A DNA stretch of 28,538 bases. Origin: an uncultured Clostridia bacterium (GTDB lineage: Bacteria; Bacillota; Clostridia; TANB77; CAG-508). The notes beneath the pieces were generated by a model. The model did not search any database, was not told the DNA's origin, and was given only the letters and a program-made list of their open reading frames with translations. The DNA lies in contig CAKPNI010000019.1 in assembly GCA_934168355.1 (NCBI GenBank), forward strand, positions 1 to 28,538, written 5' to 3'. Position numbers and translations under genes: made by a program. Shown one piece after another: positions 1 through 7,260 of this stretch; within the stretch, counting starts at the first letter, position 1, and every line of letters starts with the position of its first letter.

Positions 1-34
1 TTGTGGGTTATATATCCAAAAGGAGGTGAAAATA

Positions 35-319
35 ATGAACAAATACGAAAGTATAGTCATTATTAATCCAAATTGTACTGAAGAAGCATTAAAAGCTTTA
101 GAAAGTAAATTTACAGGATTAATAAATGAAAACGGAAAAGTAGAATCATATGAAAATCAAGGAAAAAAGAAATTAGCATATGAAGTAAAGAAAAACAAAG
201 AAGCATTCTACATCCTAATCAATTTCGAAGCTAAACCAGACTCAATAGCTGAATTAGAAAGAAATTACAGAATAACAGATGAAGTAATAAAATTCATCGT
301 TGTAAGAAAAGAAGACTAA
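35..319 (+). CDS. rpsF: 30S ribosomal protein bS6
   Basis: Encodes bS6, the small-subunit protein that pairs with bS18 on the central domain of 16S rRNA. The 94-residue product opens MNKYESIVIINPN and has the family pattern of a beta strand, helix and GKKKLAYEVKKNKEAFY segment; length matches the usual ~95 residues. I chose ATG 35 because it follows the AGGAGG at 21-26 at normal distance; an in-frame GTG at 26 lies inside that ribosome binding site and cannot be the start. First gene of a rpsF-ssb-rpsR operon, the standard bacterial order. Its promoter and any S6:S18 leader would lie upstream of the window. A short AT hairpin (343-350 with 360-367) lies between it and ssb without a clear U tract, so read-through is expected. 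Confidence 0.97.
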   Translation: MNKYESIVIINPNCTEEALKALESKFTGLINENGKVESYENQGKKKLAYEVKKNKEAFYILINFEAKPDSIAELERNYRITDEVIKFIVVRKED

Positions 320-390
320 GAATTGTAAAAAACAATTAAAACAAATAAAGATAAGGGGCCTTTATTTAAAGAAAGGAAGGGTATAAGAAT

Positions 391-825
391 ATGAACAAAG
401 TAATTTTAATGGGAAGACTAACAAGAGACCCAGAAGTAAGATACACACAAACAAACAATACACTAGTTGCATCATTCTCACTAGCAGTAAATAGAAGATT
501 TACAAGACAAGGGGAAGAAAGACAAGCAGACTTCTTCAATGTAGTAGCATGGAGCAAAACAGGAGAATTTTGTAGCAAATACTTTAAAAAAGGTCAACAA
601 GTAGGAGTAATCGGAAGATTACAAACAAGAACATGGGATGATCAAAACGGAACAAAACACTATATAACAGAAGTAGTTGCAGAAGAAGTATATTTTGCAG
701 ATAGCAGAAGAGAAGGAGATGGTGCATCTTCATCTTTTGAAAATACATTTGGAACTACAATGCCAGGTGGAATGGAAGGTGCTTCAGATTTCGAAGTATC
801 AGCAAGTGATGATTTACCATTTTAA
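391..825 (+). CDS. ssb: single-stranded DNA-binding protein
   Basis: Binds single-stranded DNA during replication, repair and recombination, and recruits partner enzymes through its acidic C-terminal tip. The 144-residue product starts MNKVILMGRLTRDPEVRYT, the classic OB-fold opening. It continues with an AVNRRF strand and a DFFNVVAWSKTGEF core, has a Gly/Ser-rich linker from about residue 108, and ends in DDLPF, the canonical partner-binding tip. RBS GGAAGG at 374-379. It lies between rpsF and rpsR as in most Firmicutes, and is therefore the housekeeping SSB rather than a phage copy. Confidence 0.97.
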   Translation: MNKVILMGRLTRDPEVRYTQTNNTLVASFSLAVNRRFTRQGEERQADFFNVVAWSKTGEFCSKYFKKGQQVGVIGRLQTRTWDDQNGTKHYITEVVAEEVYFADSRREGDGASSSFENTFGTTMPGGMEGASDFEVSASDDLPF

Positions 826-849
826 TAAAAAGAAATAGAGGTGAAAAAA

Positions 850-1137
850 ATGGCAGACAAGAGAAATGCAAAAAGAAATAACAGAAACAACAAAAACTAT
901 GATGAAGATTATAATCCAAGATTCAAAAAACAAAGAAAGAAAGTTTGCCCACTATGTGGAGATAAAAACTTTGTATTAGATTATAAAAATGCTGATGTTA
1001 TGAAAAAATTCATAAACGATAAAGGTAAAATCTTACCAAGAAGAACAACAGGAGCATGCAGCAAACATCAAAGAGATATAACTTTAGCAATCAAGAGAGC
1101 TAGAGCAATAGCTATATTACCATATAGCAACGATTAA
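850..1137 (+). CDS. rpsR: 30S ribosomal protein bS18
   Basis: Encodes bS18, the bS6 partner in the 30S platform. The family core is clear from about residue 34: KVCPLCGDK, then FINDKGKILPRRTTGACSKHQ and the basic helix ending in ARAIAILPY. Cys-X2-Cys plus a later Cys-X2-His suggests the zinc-binding form. At 95 residues it is longer than the usual 75-80; the surplus is an N-terminal Asn/Lys/Arg-rich stretch of about 25 residues. ATG 850 is preferred; the in-frame GTG at 841 belongs to the ribosome binding site AGAGGTG. Last gene of the rpsF-ssb-rpsR operon and followed at once by a strong terminator. Confidence 0.96.
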   Translation: MADKRNAKRNNRNNKNYDEDYNPRFKKQRKKVCPLCGDKNFVLDYKNADVMKKFINDKGKILPRRTTGACSKHQRDITLAIKRARAIAILPYSND

Positions 1138-1144
1138 TAAATTA

Positions 1145-1206
1145 AGGGGCTTAAATTTAGAATTAATTTTTGAAATTAATTCTGAATTTAAGTCCTTTTA
1201 TTAATT
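1145..1206 (+). terminator. rho-independent terminator of rpsF-ssb-rpsR
   Basis: A very long hairpin: 1145-1169 pairs with 1173-1197 around a 3-nt loop, 25 positions with only G-U wobbles, followed by a T-rich stretch. It starts 7 nt after the rpsR stop and closes the operon. Confidence 0.9.
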
Positions 1207-1262
1207 TTACAATTTGGTATAGAATAATGTAACAATAAATTGAGGATAATAATAAAATTATA

Positions 1263-1291
1263 TTGACGTACATTAAAACGTATGCTACAAT
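1263..1291 (+). promoter_or_regulatory. promoter of the toxin-antitoxin pair
   Basis: TTGACG (1263-1268), 17-nt spacer, TACAAT (1286-1291), 22 nt before the antitoxin start. ACGTA occurs twice in the same orientation (1266-1270 and 1278-1282), overlapping the -35 box and the spacer. This would suit an operator for antitoxin autorepression, but that role is inferred from the family. Confidence 0.8.
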
Positions 1292-1312
1292 GATATGCAG
1301 GAGGTGTTGAAA

Positions 1313-1561
1313 ATGACCAATATAAATATTACAAATTTCAGAAAAGATATATATGCATTATTAGAACAAACAATAAATTATAATGAACCAATAAACATAT
1401 CGACAAAAAATGGAAATGCAGTAGTCTTATCAGAAGAAGATTATAATAGCTTAATAGAAACTTTATATATTACATCTGTACCAAACTTAAAAGAAGAGCT
1501 AATAAAAAGAGCTGGTGACAGTGAAGATGAATTTGTAAGTGAGGATGAGGTGAAATGGTAA
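1313..1561 (+). CDS. Phd/YefM-family antitoxin
   Basis: Predicted antitoxin partner of the downstream YoeB-like toxin. The 82-residue product has the Phd/YefM plan: an N-terminal DNA-binding part (MTNINITNFRKDIYALLEQ, then EPINISTKNGNAVVLSEEDY, the classic 'nGn-aVvls-edY' signature at about residues 31-45), a helix, and an acidic flexible tail (GDSEDEFVSEDEVKW) of the kind that wraps the toxin. ATG 1313 is used because GGAGGTG at 1300-1306 precedes it; an in-frame ATG at 1295 is upstream of that site. One base separates its stop from the toxin start, so the pair is translationally coupled. By family, it should repress the promoter at 1263-1291. Confidence 0.88.
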   Translation: MTNINITNFRKDIYALLEQTINYNEPINISTKNGNAVVLSEEDYNSLIETLYITSVPNLKEELIKRAGDSEDEFVSEDEVKW

Positions 1562-1562
1562 A

Positions 1563-1823
1563 ATGTACAAAATAGAATATCACAAAAAAGCAGTGAAAGA
1601 TATAGAAAAAATTAAAAGTAGCAATTTAGCTAAAAATGCTAAAAAATTAATAGAAGTGATAAAAGAAAACCCTTTTCAAAATCCGCCACCATATGAAAAA
1701 CTGGTTGGAGATTTGAAAGGGCTTTATTCTCGAAGAATTAATATACAACATAGATTAGTATATAAAGTAAATGATGATACAATACAAATATTAAGTATGT
1801 GGACACATTATGAGAATATATAA
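1563..1823 (+). CDS. yoeB: YoeB/Txe-family mRNA interferase toxin
   Basis: Ribosome-dependent endoribonuclease toxin of the RelE superfamily, YoeB/Txe branch. The 86-residue product matches the family length (E. coli YoeB has 84) and its closing blocks: NPFQNPPPYEKLVGDLKGLY, SRRINIQHRLVYKV, and the terminal WTHY. By alignment to YoeB by eye, the catalytic Glu46, Arg65 and His83 correspond to Glu45, Arg64 and His82 here, followed by Tyr83, so the toxin looks intact. It starts 1 nt after the antitoxin stop, with GAGGTG at 1547-1552 as the ribosome binding site. The module is inserted between rpsR and topB with its own promoter. Confidence 0.9.
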   Translation: MYKIEYHKKAVKDIEKIKSSNLAKNAKKLIEVIKENPFQNPPPYEKLVGDLKGLYSRRINIQHRLVYKVNDDTIQILSMWTHYENI

Positions 1824-1861
1824 AATATAACAAGAGATTTTAAAGTTAAAAGGATGATAAA

Positions 1862-3784
1862 ATGAAACTACTAATAACAGAAAAACCATCAGTAGCAAGA
1901 GAATTTGCCAAAGTATTAAAGTTGGATGGCAAAAATAAAGGCGGATACATGGAATCAAATGGTTGGATAATAACATGGTGTGTAGGACACCTAGTAACCA
2001 TGAGTTACCCCGAAAAATATGATGAAAAACTAAAACAATGGAGGCTAGACACACTTCCATTTATGCCAAAGGAATACAAATACGAAGTAATAGAAAATGT
2101 ACAAAAACAATTTGATATAGTGCAAAAACTCTTACAAAGAGAAGACGTAGAAGAAATCTATAATGCAGGTGACTCTGGGAGAGAGGGAGAATATATACAA
2201 AGACTTGTATTTATGATGGCAAAACCAAATCAAAAAGCAGAAATAAAAAGAGTTTGGATAGATTCACAGACAGAGGAAGAAATATCAAGAGGAATAAGAG
2301 AAGCAAAAAGTGAAAGAGAATATGATAGTATATCAGATAGTGCATATTTAAGAGCAAAAGAAGACTATTTAATAGGAATAAATTTTTCAAGACTATTATC
2401 AATAATATATGGAAACAGGTTAGCTAAGTCGCTAAATCAAAACTATTTTGCAATATCGGTTGGTCGTGTTATGACTTGTGTACTAGGAATGATAGTATCA
2501 AGAGAAAGAGAAATAAGAAATTTTGTAAAAACCAAATACTATAAAATAATTGGAACATTCGCAAATGAAAAGGGCGAATTTAAAGCAGAATGGAAAGTAA
2601 ATGAAAAGTCAAAACTTTTTGAATCTCCATTATTATATAATGAAAGTGGCTTTAAGAAAGAAGAAATAGCAAAAAAATTTATTGCTTCACTTGAAGGAAA
2701 GGAAGCTAAAGTAACAGAATTAAAAAAGAGTAAACAAAAAGAAAATCCGCCATTATTATTCAATTTGGCAGAAATACAAAATGAATGTACAAAAAAATTT
2801 AAAATAAAACCTGACCAAACATTGGAAATAATTCAAACACTATATGAAAGAAAATTAGTAACATATCCAAGAACAGATGCTAGAGTGCTTTCAACAGCTG
2901 TTGCAAAAGAAATTTCTAAAAACTTGAATGGTTTAGCTAAAAACTTTCAAGATGAAGAAATACAAAGTATAATGAAAAAAATGGTAGAAGAAAAATATTC
3001 AACAAATCTTGTGAAAACGAAATATGTAAATGACAGCAAAATAACAGACCACTATGCTATAATTCCAACAGGGCAAGGGTTTGAAAACTATAATGGGCTA
3101 AATGAATTACAGGCAAATGTATATAAATTAATTGTAAGAAGATTTTTAGCAATATTTTATCCACCTGCTGAATATAACAAAATAAATGTTACTGTAAATG
3201 TAGAAAATGAAACATTTTTAGGAACAGGTAAAGTATGTGTGAAAAGAGGATATTTGGATGTATTAAAACCTGAAAAAAAACAGGACAAAAAAGATGAAGA
3301 TGGGGAAGAAAATACAAACTTAGATGTTTTAAATACATTAAAGAAAAATGAAACTTTACAAGTTCAAAATTACGAATTAAAAGACGCAGAAACATCGCCA
3401 CCATCAAGATATAATTCGGGAAACCTAGTCTTAGCAATGGAAAATGCAGGAAAATTAATCGAAGAAGAAGAACTTCGTGAACAAATAAAAGGTGCAGGAA
3501 TTGGAACTAGTGCAACTAGAGGAGAAATTATAAAAAAATTAGAAAAAATCCAATATATCCAGATTAATTCTAAAACTCAAATTGTTACTCCAACAGTTAA
3601 AGGTGAAGCTATATATGATGTTGTATATCAAGCTATGCCAGATATTTTAAATCCAAAACTTACAGCAAGTTGGGAAAAAGGTTTAGATATGGTTGCTAAA
3701 AAAGAGATTGAGCCACAGGTTTTTATGGATAAATTGGAGAATTATATTAGGAGTAAATTTGATAAATTGGTTGTAAAGATGTAA
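1862..3784 (+). CDS. topB: DNA topoisomerase III (type IA)
   Basis: Type IA topoisomerase that passes single strands through a transient 5'-phosphotyrosyl nick and can decatenate DNA. The Toprim domain opens with LITEKPSVAREFAKVL and carries D104-S-G-R-E-G-E110, a common form of the Asp/Glu metal motif in TopB proteins. The cleavage domain follows with SVGRVMTCVLGMIVSRERE and the active-site LVTYPRTDARVLS, whose tyrosine is residue 335. Near the C-terminus GAGIGTSATRGEIIKKL completes the core. At 640 residues it is a little shorter than many Firmicutes TopB proteins, and no C-terminal zinc ribbons are visible. ATG 1862 follows AAAAGGATG. It is convergent with mgtC across a shared hairpin. Confidence 0.94.
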   Translation: MKLLITEKPSVAREFAKVLKLDGKNKGGYMESNGWIITWCVGHLVTMSYPEKYDEKLKQWRLDTLPFMPKEYKYEVIENVQKQFDIVQKLLQREDVEEIYNAGDSGREGEYIQRLVFMMAKPNQKAEIKRVWIDSQTEEEISRGIREAKSEREYDSISDSAYLRAKEDYLIGINFSRLLSIIYGNRLAKSLNQNYFAISVGRVMTCVLGMIVSREREIRNFVKTKYYKIIGTFANEKGEFKAEWKVNEKSKLFESPLLYNESGFKKEEIAKKFIASLEGKEAKVTELKKSKQKENPPLLFNLAEIQNECTKKFKIKPDQTLEIIQTLYERKLVTYPRTDARVLSTAVAKEISKNLNGLAKNFQDEEIQSIMKKMVEEKYSTNLVKTKYVNDSKITDHYAIIPTGQGFENYNGLNELQANVYKLIVRRFLAIFYPPAEYNKINVTVNVENETFLGTGKVCVKRGYLDVLKPEKKQDKKDEDGEENTNLDVLNTLKKNETLQVQNYELKDAETSPPSRYNSGNLVLAMENAGKLIEEEELREQIKGAGIGTSATRGEIIKKLEKIQYIQINSKTQIVTPTVKGEAIYDVVYQAMPDILNPKLTASWEKGLDMVAKKEIEPQVFMDKLENYIRSKFDKLVVKM

Positions 3785-3785
3785 A

Positions 3786-3824
3786 AAATAATGGAAGAAT
3801 ATCAAAACTATTCTTCCATTATTT
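3786..3824. terminator. bidirectional terminator between topB and mgtC
   Basis: Perfect 15-bp hairpin: 3786-3800 pairs with 3810-3824 around a 9-nt loop. It begins just after the topB stop and includes the mgtC stop codon (3808-3810 on the minus strand). Read on the minus strand it is followed by a run of T, so it best serves mgtC; on the plus strand the T tail is short. Confidence 0.75.
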
Positions 3825-4494
3825 CAGTTACATTTTCTAAAGCACTAATATTTCTTAAAAGTTCATTTTTCTTAAATCCCTTTTTAGCATATTGCCCAAC
3901 AATATTAATTACTTCAGTATCAGATTCGATTTCATCTTTTTTAGGTCTTTTAATATGTTTTATATCAACATTAAAATCATTAAAAATATTTTCAATTTGA
4001 GCTAAAACATCATTTGTATTTTTAGAAATAGTAACTTGTAATTCCAAAATATTAAAATGGTCTAATCTATCAGAAATTTTATAAGAATAAGATAAAACCA
4101 AATAAACAATTAAAGTTGTAAAAATACCACCCAAATAAAATCCAGCTCCAATACTTAGTCCAATACAAGTAACTGCAAGAAGCCCAGCAGCAGTTGTCAA
4201 ACCTTTTACATTAAAGCCATCTCTTAAAATTGTTCCTGCACCAATAAAACCTATTCCAGAAAGTAATTGAGCTGGAATTCTTGATGGGTCAATGTCATAT
4301 TCTCTAGACATAAATTCACCACAAAGCATAATTAAAACAGCACTTACACCAACTAATGAATGTGTTCGAAAGCCTGCAGGTTTGTTCCAAGATGATCTTT
4401 CTAAGCCGATGATACCAGCTAAAACAAAGCCTAATGTGATTTTTAGTATTGATTGAAACCAAAATGAATTTGTTATGTTTATAATTTGTTCCAA
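3808..4494 (-). CDS. MgtC/SapB-family membrane protein
   Basis: A 228-residue integral membrane protein of the MgtC/SapB family. Signature blocks are LAGIIGLERSSWNKPAGFRT, LLSGIGFIGAGTILRDG and VKGLTTAAGLLAVTCIGL, spread over about five predicted membrane helices. A soluble C-terminal part of about 85 residues (from LELQVTISKNTND) resembles the ACT-like domain of longer MgtC proteins. In other bacteria the family is linked to growth at low magnesium and to control of ATP synthase; the role here is unknown. The start is a TTG at 4494-4492, supported by AAAGGAGGT seven bases upstream. No in-frame ATG lies near that site. Confidence 0.9.
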   Translation of the reverse strand: MEQIINITNSFWFQSILKITLGFVLAGIIGLERSSWNKPAGFRTHSLVGVSAVLIMLCGEFMSREYDIDPSRIPAQLLSGIGFIGAGTILRDGFNVKGLTTAAGLLAVTCIGLSIGAGFYLGGIFTTLIVYLVLSYSYKISDRLDHFNILELQVTISKNTNDVLAQIENIFNDFNVDIKHIKRPKKDEIESDTEVINIVGQYAKKGFKKNELLRNISALENVTEIMEE

Positions 4495-4534
4495 AGTTAA
4501 ACCTCCTTTAAATATTTTATTTGTTAGATTTTTT

Positions 4535-4563
4535 ATTATAACACAATTTAATATTTATTTCAA
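4535..4563 (-). promoter_or_regulatory. mgtC promoter
   Basis: On the minus strand: TTGAAA (4563-4558), 17-nt spacer, TATAAT (4540-4535), about 40 nt before the TTG start of mgtC. Confidence 0.8.
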
Positions 4564-4628
4564 ATGTAACTTTACAATGAAAAATAATAAAAAAAACAAT
4601 ACAAAAATAATTGCAAAAAAGTGTACAA

Positions 4629-4640
4629 TATGATATCATA
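4629..4640. repeat. 12-bp perfect palindrome upstream of the first prepilin/lectin gene
   Basis: TATGATATCATA in the mgtC-pilin divergent interval. It could be a regulator site, but a palindrome of this length in AT-rich DNA is weak evidence. No convincing sigma-A promoter with correct spacing was found for the gene at 4774. Confidence 0.3.
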
Positions 4641-4773
4641 AAAAAGTATTTAGCAAAGGTTATGTACATTGAAAATTGAATAAAAAGCCATATTTAGTAA
4701 ATAGTAAGAAAAACAGTTTGAAATGAACATAATGGAAGCTAAAGAAGAGAAAGATGAGGAGGAAAAGAAACGT

Positions 4774-6501
4774 ATGAAAAATAGAAAAATGCAAGAAAAA
4801 GGTATAACGCTCATCGCGTTAGTCGTAACAATAATAGTGCTATTAATATTAGCAGGAATAAGCATAAGCATGTTAACAGGACAAAATGGAATACTAAATA
4901 GGGCGTCACAAGCAAAAAAGGCACAAGGTACATCACAAGTAGAGGAACTTGCAAAACTAAAATTACAAGAGCTTTATACAGATAATTTAGGAGTGCCAGA
5001 TGATACAACAGTAAAAACAGCAATAGCTGAAGAATTAAGAAAACAAGGATATGAAGTGCAAAATGTTACAACATCAAATGCAACAGTAAAGGGAATACTA
5101 ATAAAAGATGCAGATGGAAAAAGCATAGATGGAGTAAATATAGGTCCGGGTGCAACAACAAAAATAAGAGTAGAACTAGATGTAGAGGGTGCAGGAGCTA
5201 TAAAAACATATGTAAAAATTAACGGAAAATATTACGAAATAAATATAACAGGAACAAATGTAAGTTTATCTACAGAGGAATATGCAGAAATTCCAAATGG
5301 AAGTCAAGAAAACCAAATAAAACTAACACCACCAACAGATGGAGCAGAAATGACTGTTGATGGAACAAAAGTAACAGCAGAAAAAGTAATAGAAAATGGT
5401 ACAGAAATAACAATAAAAGCTGGAAGTGAAACAAAAACAGTTACGTTTAATGTAAAGGTAGAAAATACATCAATTACAAAAGATGTAAATGTGGTTGTAG
5501 CAGCAATAAAAAAAGTAGAAAATCCAGCAAGTTATGGAACAAATCCAAATGCACAAGCAATGGCAGATGAAGCTGGGAAAGTATTTGCATTACCTACGGG
5601 AGCAAGTTATGTAACTGGAACAGTAGATACAGGTGTTGTTGTAAATGTAAAAGGAAGCGAATTTGTATGGGTACCAGTAGATGATGTAGTATTAGATACA
5701 AGTAGAGATGCAGATTTACCAAAAAGTAGCGATACAGGAACTTCAAGTGGAAAAACATATACTCCAATGGCAGTACAAGTGGGGAATGATTATAAAGGAA
5801 TTTTATATGATTTTTCTGGAAGCAATGGTTATTTGAAATATGGAAGTAATGCAAATTACCAAGGAGGTTCGTCAGATTTTAGAGAGCCAGATGTAGTAAG
5901 TGATTATGATGGTGGAAATTCAGATACAGTAGATGGAAAAATAACAACAACAAAATTGACAACAGAATATAATGCAATGATAGCAAGTGTATTAAAATAT
6001 AAAGGATTTTATGTAGCCAGATACGAAGCAGGACTAGATAAAACAACAAATGAAGTTGTATTTAAAAATGCGAGTGTAGAAGCAAATAATGTTACGACAG
6101 CAGATGCTAGTAATAGTGAAACAAGTAGTTGGTATGGATTGTATAAAAAAATAAAAACATTTACTAATGACAATGATAAAGTAGTAAGTAGCATGATTTG
6201 GGGAAGTCAGTATGATGCAATGTTGAATTGGATGGCGAAAAATGGAAAAACAGTTGGAGATTCAAATTCTTCAATTCGTAATAATACAACCACAACTGGA
6301 GGAAAAGATACAGATATAATAAATAATGTAAATGACCTATATGGTTGTAATTATGAATGGACATTAGAGGCTAACGGTAGCTATCTTCGAGCTATACGAG
6401 GTGGTTATTCAGGTGATTTTTCTCCAGCCATTCGCAGTCTCAGCTATCCGTACGACACCTATAGCGGCAATTCCTCTCGTGCCACACTTTGCATAAAGTG
6501 A
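4774..6501 (+). CDS. prepilin-like protein with C-terminal variable lectin/FGE-type domain
   Basis: A 575-residue protein. Residues 1-10 form a short basic leader ending in Gly, followed by a type IV prepilin-like hydrophobic segment (GITLIALVVTIIVLLILAG). Cleavage would fall after Gly10; mature position 5 is Ala where pilins usually have Glu. A helical part, a beta-rich Ig-like stretch (about 140-260), then an FGE-sulfatase/C-type-lectin-like domain from GSEFVWVPV (residue 294) follow, with ARYEAGLD, SSMIWGSQYDAMLNWM and the closing YEWTLEANGSYLRAIRGGY block. Residues 533-575 look like a DGR-type variable region: the DNA from 6370 is about 48% G+C and uses CGN arginines. ATG 4774 follows GAGGAGG (4756-4762); in-frame ATGs at 4723 and 4732 lack a good site. 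Probably a surface or pilus-tip ligand binder; function is inferred. Confidence 0.75.
   Translation: MKNRKMQEKGITLIALVVTIIVLLILAGISISMLTGQNGILNRASQAKKAQGTSQVEELAKLKLQELYTDNLGVPDDTTVKTAIAEELRKQGYEVQNVTTSNATVKGILIKDADGKSIDGVNIGPGATTKIRVELDVEGAGAIKTYVKINGKYYEINITGTNVSLSTEEYAEIPNGSQENQIKLTPPTDGAEMTVDGTKVTAEKVIENGTEITIKAGSETKTVTFNVKVENTSITKDVNVVVAAIKKVENPASYGTNPNAQAMADEAGKVFALPTGASYVTGTVDTGVVVNVKGSEFVWVPVDDVVLDTSRDADLPKSSDTGTSSGKTYTPMAVQVGNDYKGILYDFSGSNGYLKYGSNANYQGGSSDFREPDVVSDYDGGNSDTVDGKITTTKLTTEYNAMIASVLKYKGFYVARYEAGLDKTTNEVVFKNASVEANNVTTADASNSETSSWYGLYKKIKTFTNDNDKVVSSMIWGSQYDAMLNWMAKNGKTVGDSNSSIRNNTTTTGGKDTDIINNVNDLYGCNYEWTLEANGSYLRAIRGGYSGDFSPAIRSLSYPYDTYSGNSSRATLCIK
6370..6501 (+). other. 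candidate DGR variable region, copy 1
   Basis: The last 44 codons of the upstream gene. Hand count gives 63 G/C in 132 bases, against clearly AT-rich flanks. Of the 24 codons between the RGG and RATL motifs, 21 end in T or C, whereas the rest of the gene favours A. This is expected if AAC/AAT template codons were changed at their adenines. The conserved anchors RGG and RATLxIK at either side fit the C-type-lectin targets of DGRs. The template is not in this window, so the call rests on pattern. Confidence 0.5.
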
Positions 6502-6573
6502 GACTGAACTCTTAAATGCGAAACACTATAATAAGTAAATTATAGGGAAAAGTAGAGTATTTTAACAGTAGGT

Positions 6574-6610
6574 GGACCCGATTAGGGAACGTTAGAGAAC
6601 TAATCGGTCC
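6574..6610 (+). repeat. hairpin I downstream of the first prepilin/lectin gene
   Basis: GGACC plus GATTAG (6574-6585, one bulged C) pairs with CTAATCGGTCC (6600-6610) around a 14-nt loop. Its 3' GGTCC (6606-6610) is also the first part of hairpin II, so the two structures exclude each other. Confidence 0.6.
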
Positions 6611-6647
6611 AAGTTTTGTGCACCGATAGGGGCACAAAACTTGGACC
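6606..6647 (+). repeat. hairpin II: perfect 16-bp inverted repeat
   Basis: 6606-6621 (GGTCCAAGTTTTGTGC) is perfectly complementary to 6632-6647, with a 10-nt loop. It is not followed by a T run, so it is not a standard terminator. It lies about 105 nt beyond the variable region. Confidence 0.75.
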
Positions 6648-6673
6648 AAAATAATAAGGTATACCAAAATTAA

Positions 6674-6699
6674 TGTACTGAACCCAAAAAATTGGACAT
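6674..6699. mobile_element. terminal inverted repeat of an IS3-family element remnant
   Basis: The sequence starting TGTACTGAACCCAAAAAATT and running to GGACAT resembles the end of IS3-family (IS150-like) insertion sequences. It sits just outside the C-terminal transposase fragment at 6714-6827, in the expected orientation. No second end is visible in the window. Confidence 0.6.
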
Positions 6700-6713
6700 T
6701 TTTTGACTAGGTA

Positions 6714-6827
6714 TTAGGCTGTTTTGGAATGAATTCTGTATTGTACAGGACTCATTCCTTTTAATTTGCCTTTTATCCTTTTTGTGTTGTAATATTCTAA
6801 TCTACTTTTATAAAATTTTTTTTCAAT
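6714..6827 (-). pseudogene. C-terminal remnant of an IS3-family transposase (OrfB)
   Basis: Minus-strand reading gives 37 codons including LEYYNTKRIKGKLKGMSPVQ then YRIHSKTA and a stop. This is the typical end of the IS3-family OrfB integrase (YYN-x-KRIK-x-KLKGMSPVQYR). In-frame stops precede residue 1 (TAG at 6830-6828), and no catalytic DDE region remains. With the terminal repeat at 6674-6699 it is a decayed right end of an insertion sequence. It is a fossil and not able to move by itself. Confidence 0.8.
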
Positions 6828-7001
6828 CTATTGCAAAAATCAAAAAAATATGATAAAAATAAACCATTAAATATACAAACTTGTATTCAAAAAGAATTAT
6901 TTCAACAAAAATTTTATTCCAAAGCTTTAAAATTATGGATGTGATACAAATTACTGAATAATAACAAACAAAAATACCAAAATAATAACGGAGGTAAAAA
7001 A
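6828..7001. other. AT-rich stretch without recognisable features
   Basis: Between the IS3 remnant and the next gene I see no coding pattern and no clear promoter; only the ribosome binding site CGGAGGT at 6990-6996 is recognisable. Confidence 0.5.
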
Positions 7002-7235
7002 ATGTTAGAAGAAATTTACTTAAAAAGAAGAGAAGAAATTGACAAAGCAATAAAAAAAGCCATAAAAGAAATAGAAGAAAAACTAATTCAAGTGGATTGT
7101 AGCAAGATTAACCAAGAAATATACAATGCATTAGAAGAAAACTACAACCTAAAACTATCAAGTGTAGCAAAAGAACTATATATGCAAGGCTTTAAAGACG
7201 GAATGAATATAATGTTAGATATAAAAGAAGACTGA
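7002..7235 (+). CDS. small helical protein of unknown function
   Basis: A 77-residue charged protein (MLEEIYLKRREEIDKAIKK...) that is predicted almost wholly alpha-helical, with heptad-like spacing in residues 1-30 and a closing AKELYMQGFKDGMNIMLDI segment. A strong ribosome binding site (CGGAGG, 6990-6995) precedes ATG 7002. I do not recognise a named family with confidence. It resembles small conserved proteins found near phage-like or regulatory genes in Clostridia. It is convergent with the XRE regulator, and their ends share a hairpin. Confidence 0.7.
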   Translation: MLEEIYLKRREEIDKAIKKAIKEIEEKLIQVDCSKINQEIYNALEENYNLKLSSVAKELYMQGFKDGMNIMLDIKED

Positions 7236-7260
7236 CAGTAAAATTCTAAATTTTACTGTC
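7234..7260. terminator. hairpin at convergent gene ends
   Basis: Perfect 12-bp stem (7234-7245 with 7249-7260), 3-nt loop, overlapping the stop codons of both convergent genes. Only weak T-rich tails follow on either strand, so it is a possible bidirectional terminator of moderate quality. Confidence 0.5.

Noticed and set aside
26..34. In-frame GTG start for rpsF
   Set aside because: It lies inside the ribosome binding site AGGAGGTG; ATG 35 is correctly spaced.
3791..4000. Plus-strand frame after topB
   Set aside because: It starts within the terminator hairpin and is antisense to the MgtC-family gene, which has promoter, ribosome binding site and family motifs.
6606..6647. Rho-independent terminator for the first prepilin/lectin gene
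   Set aside because: Stable stem, but followed by AAAATAATAAGG and no T run on the plus strand.
6502..7001. Template repeat or reverse transcriptase of a DGR
   Set aside because: I looked in all non-coding gaps and reading frames; nothing resembles the variable regions or a reverse transcriptase, so a complete DGR is not claimed here.
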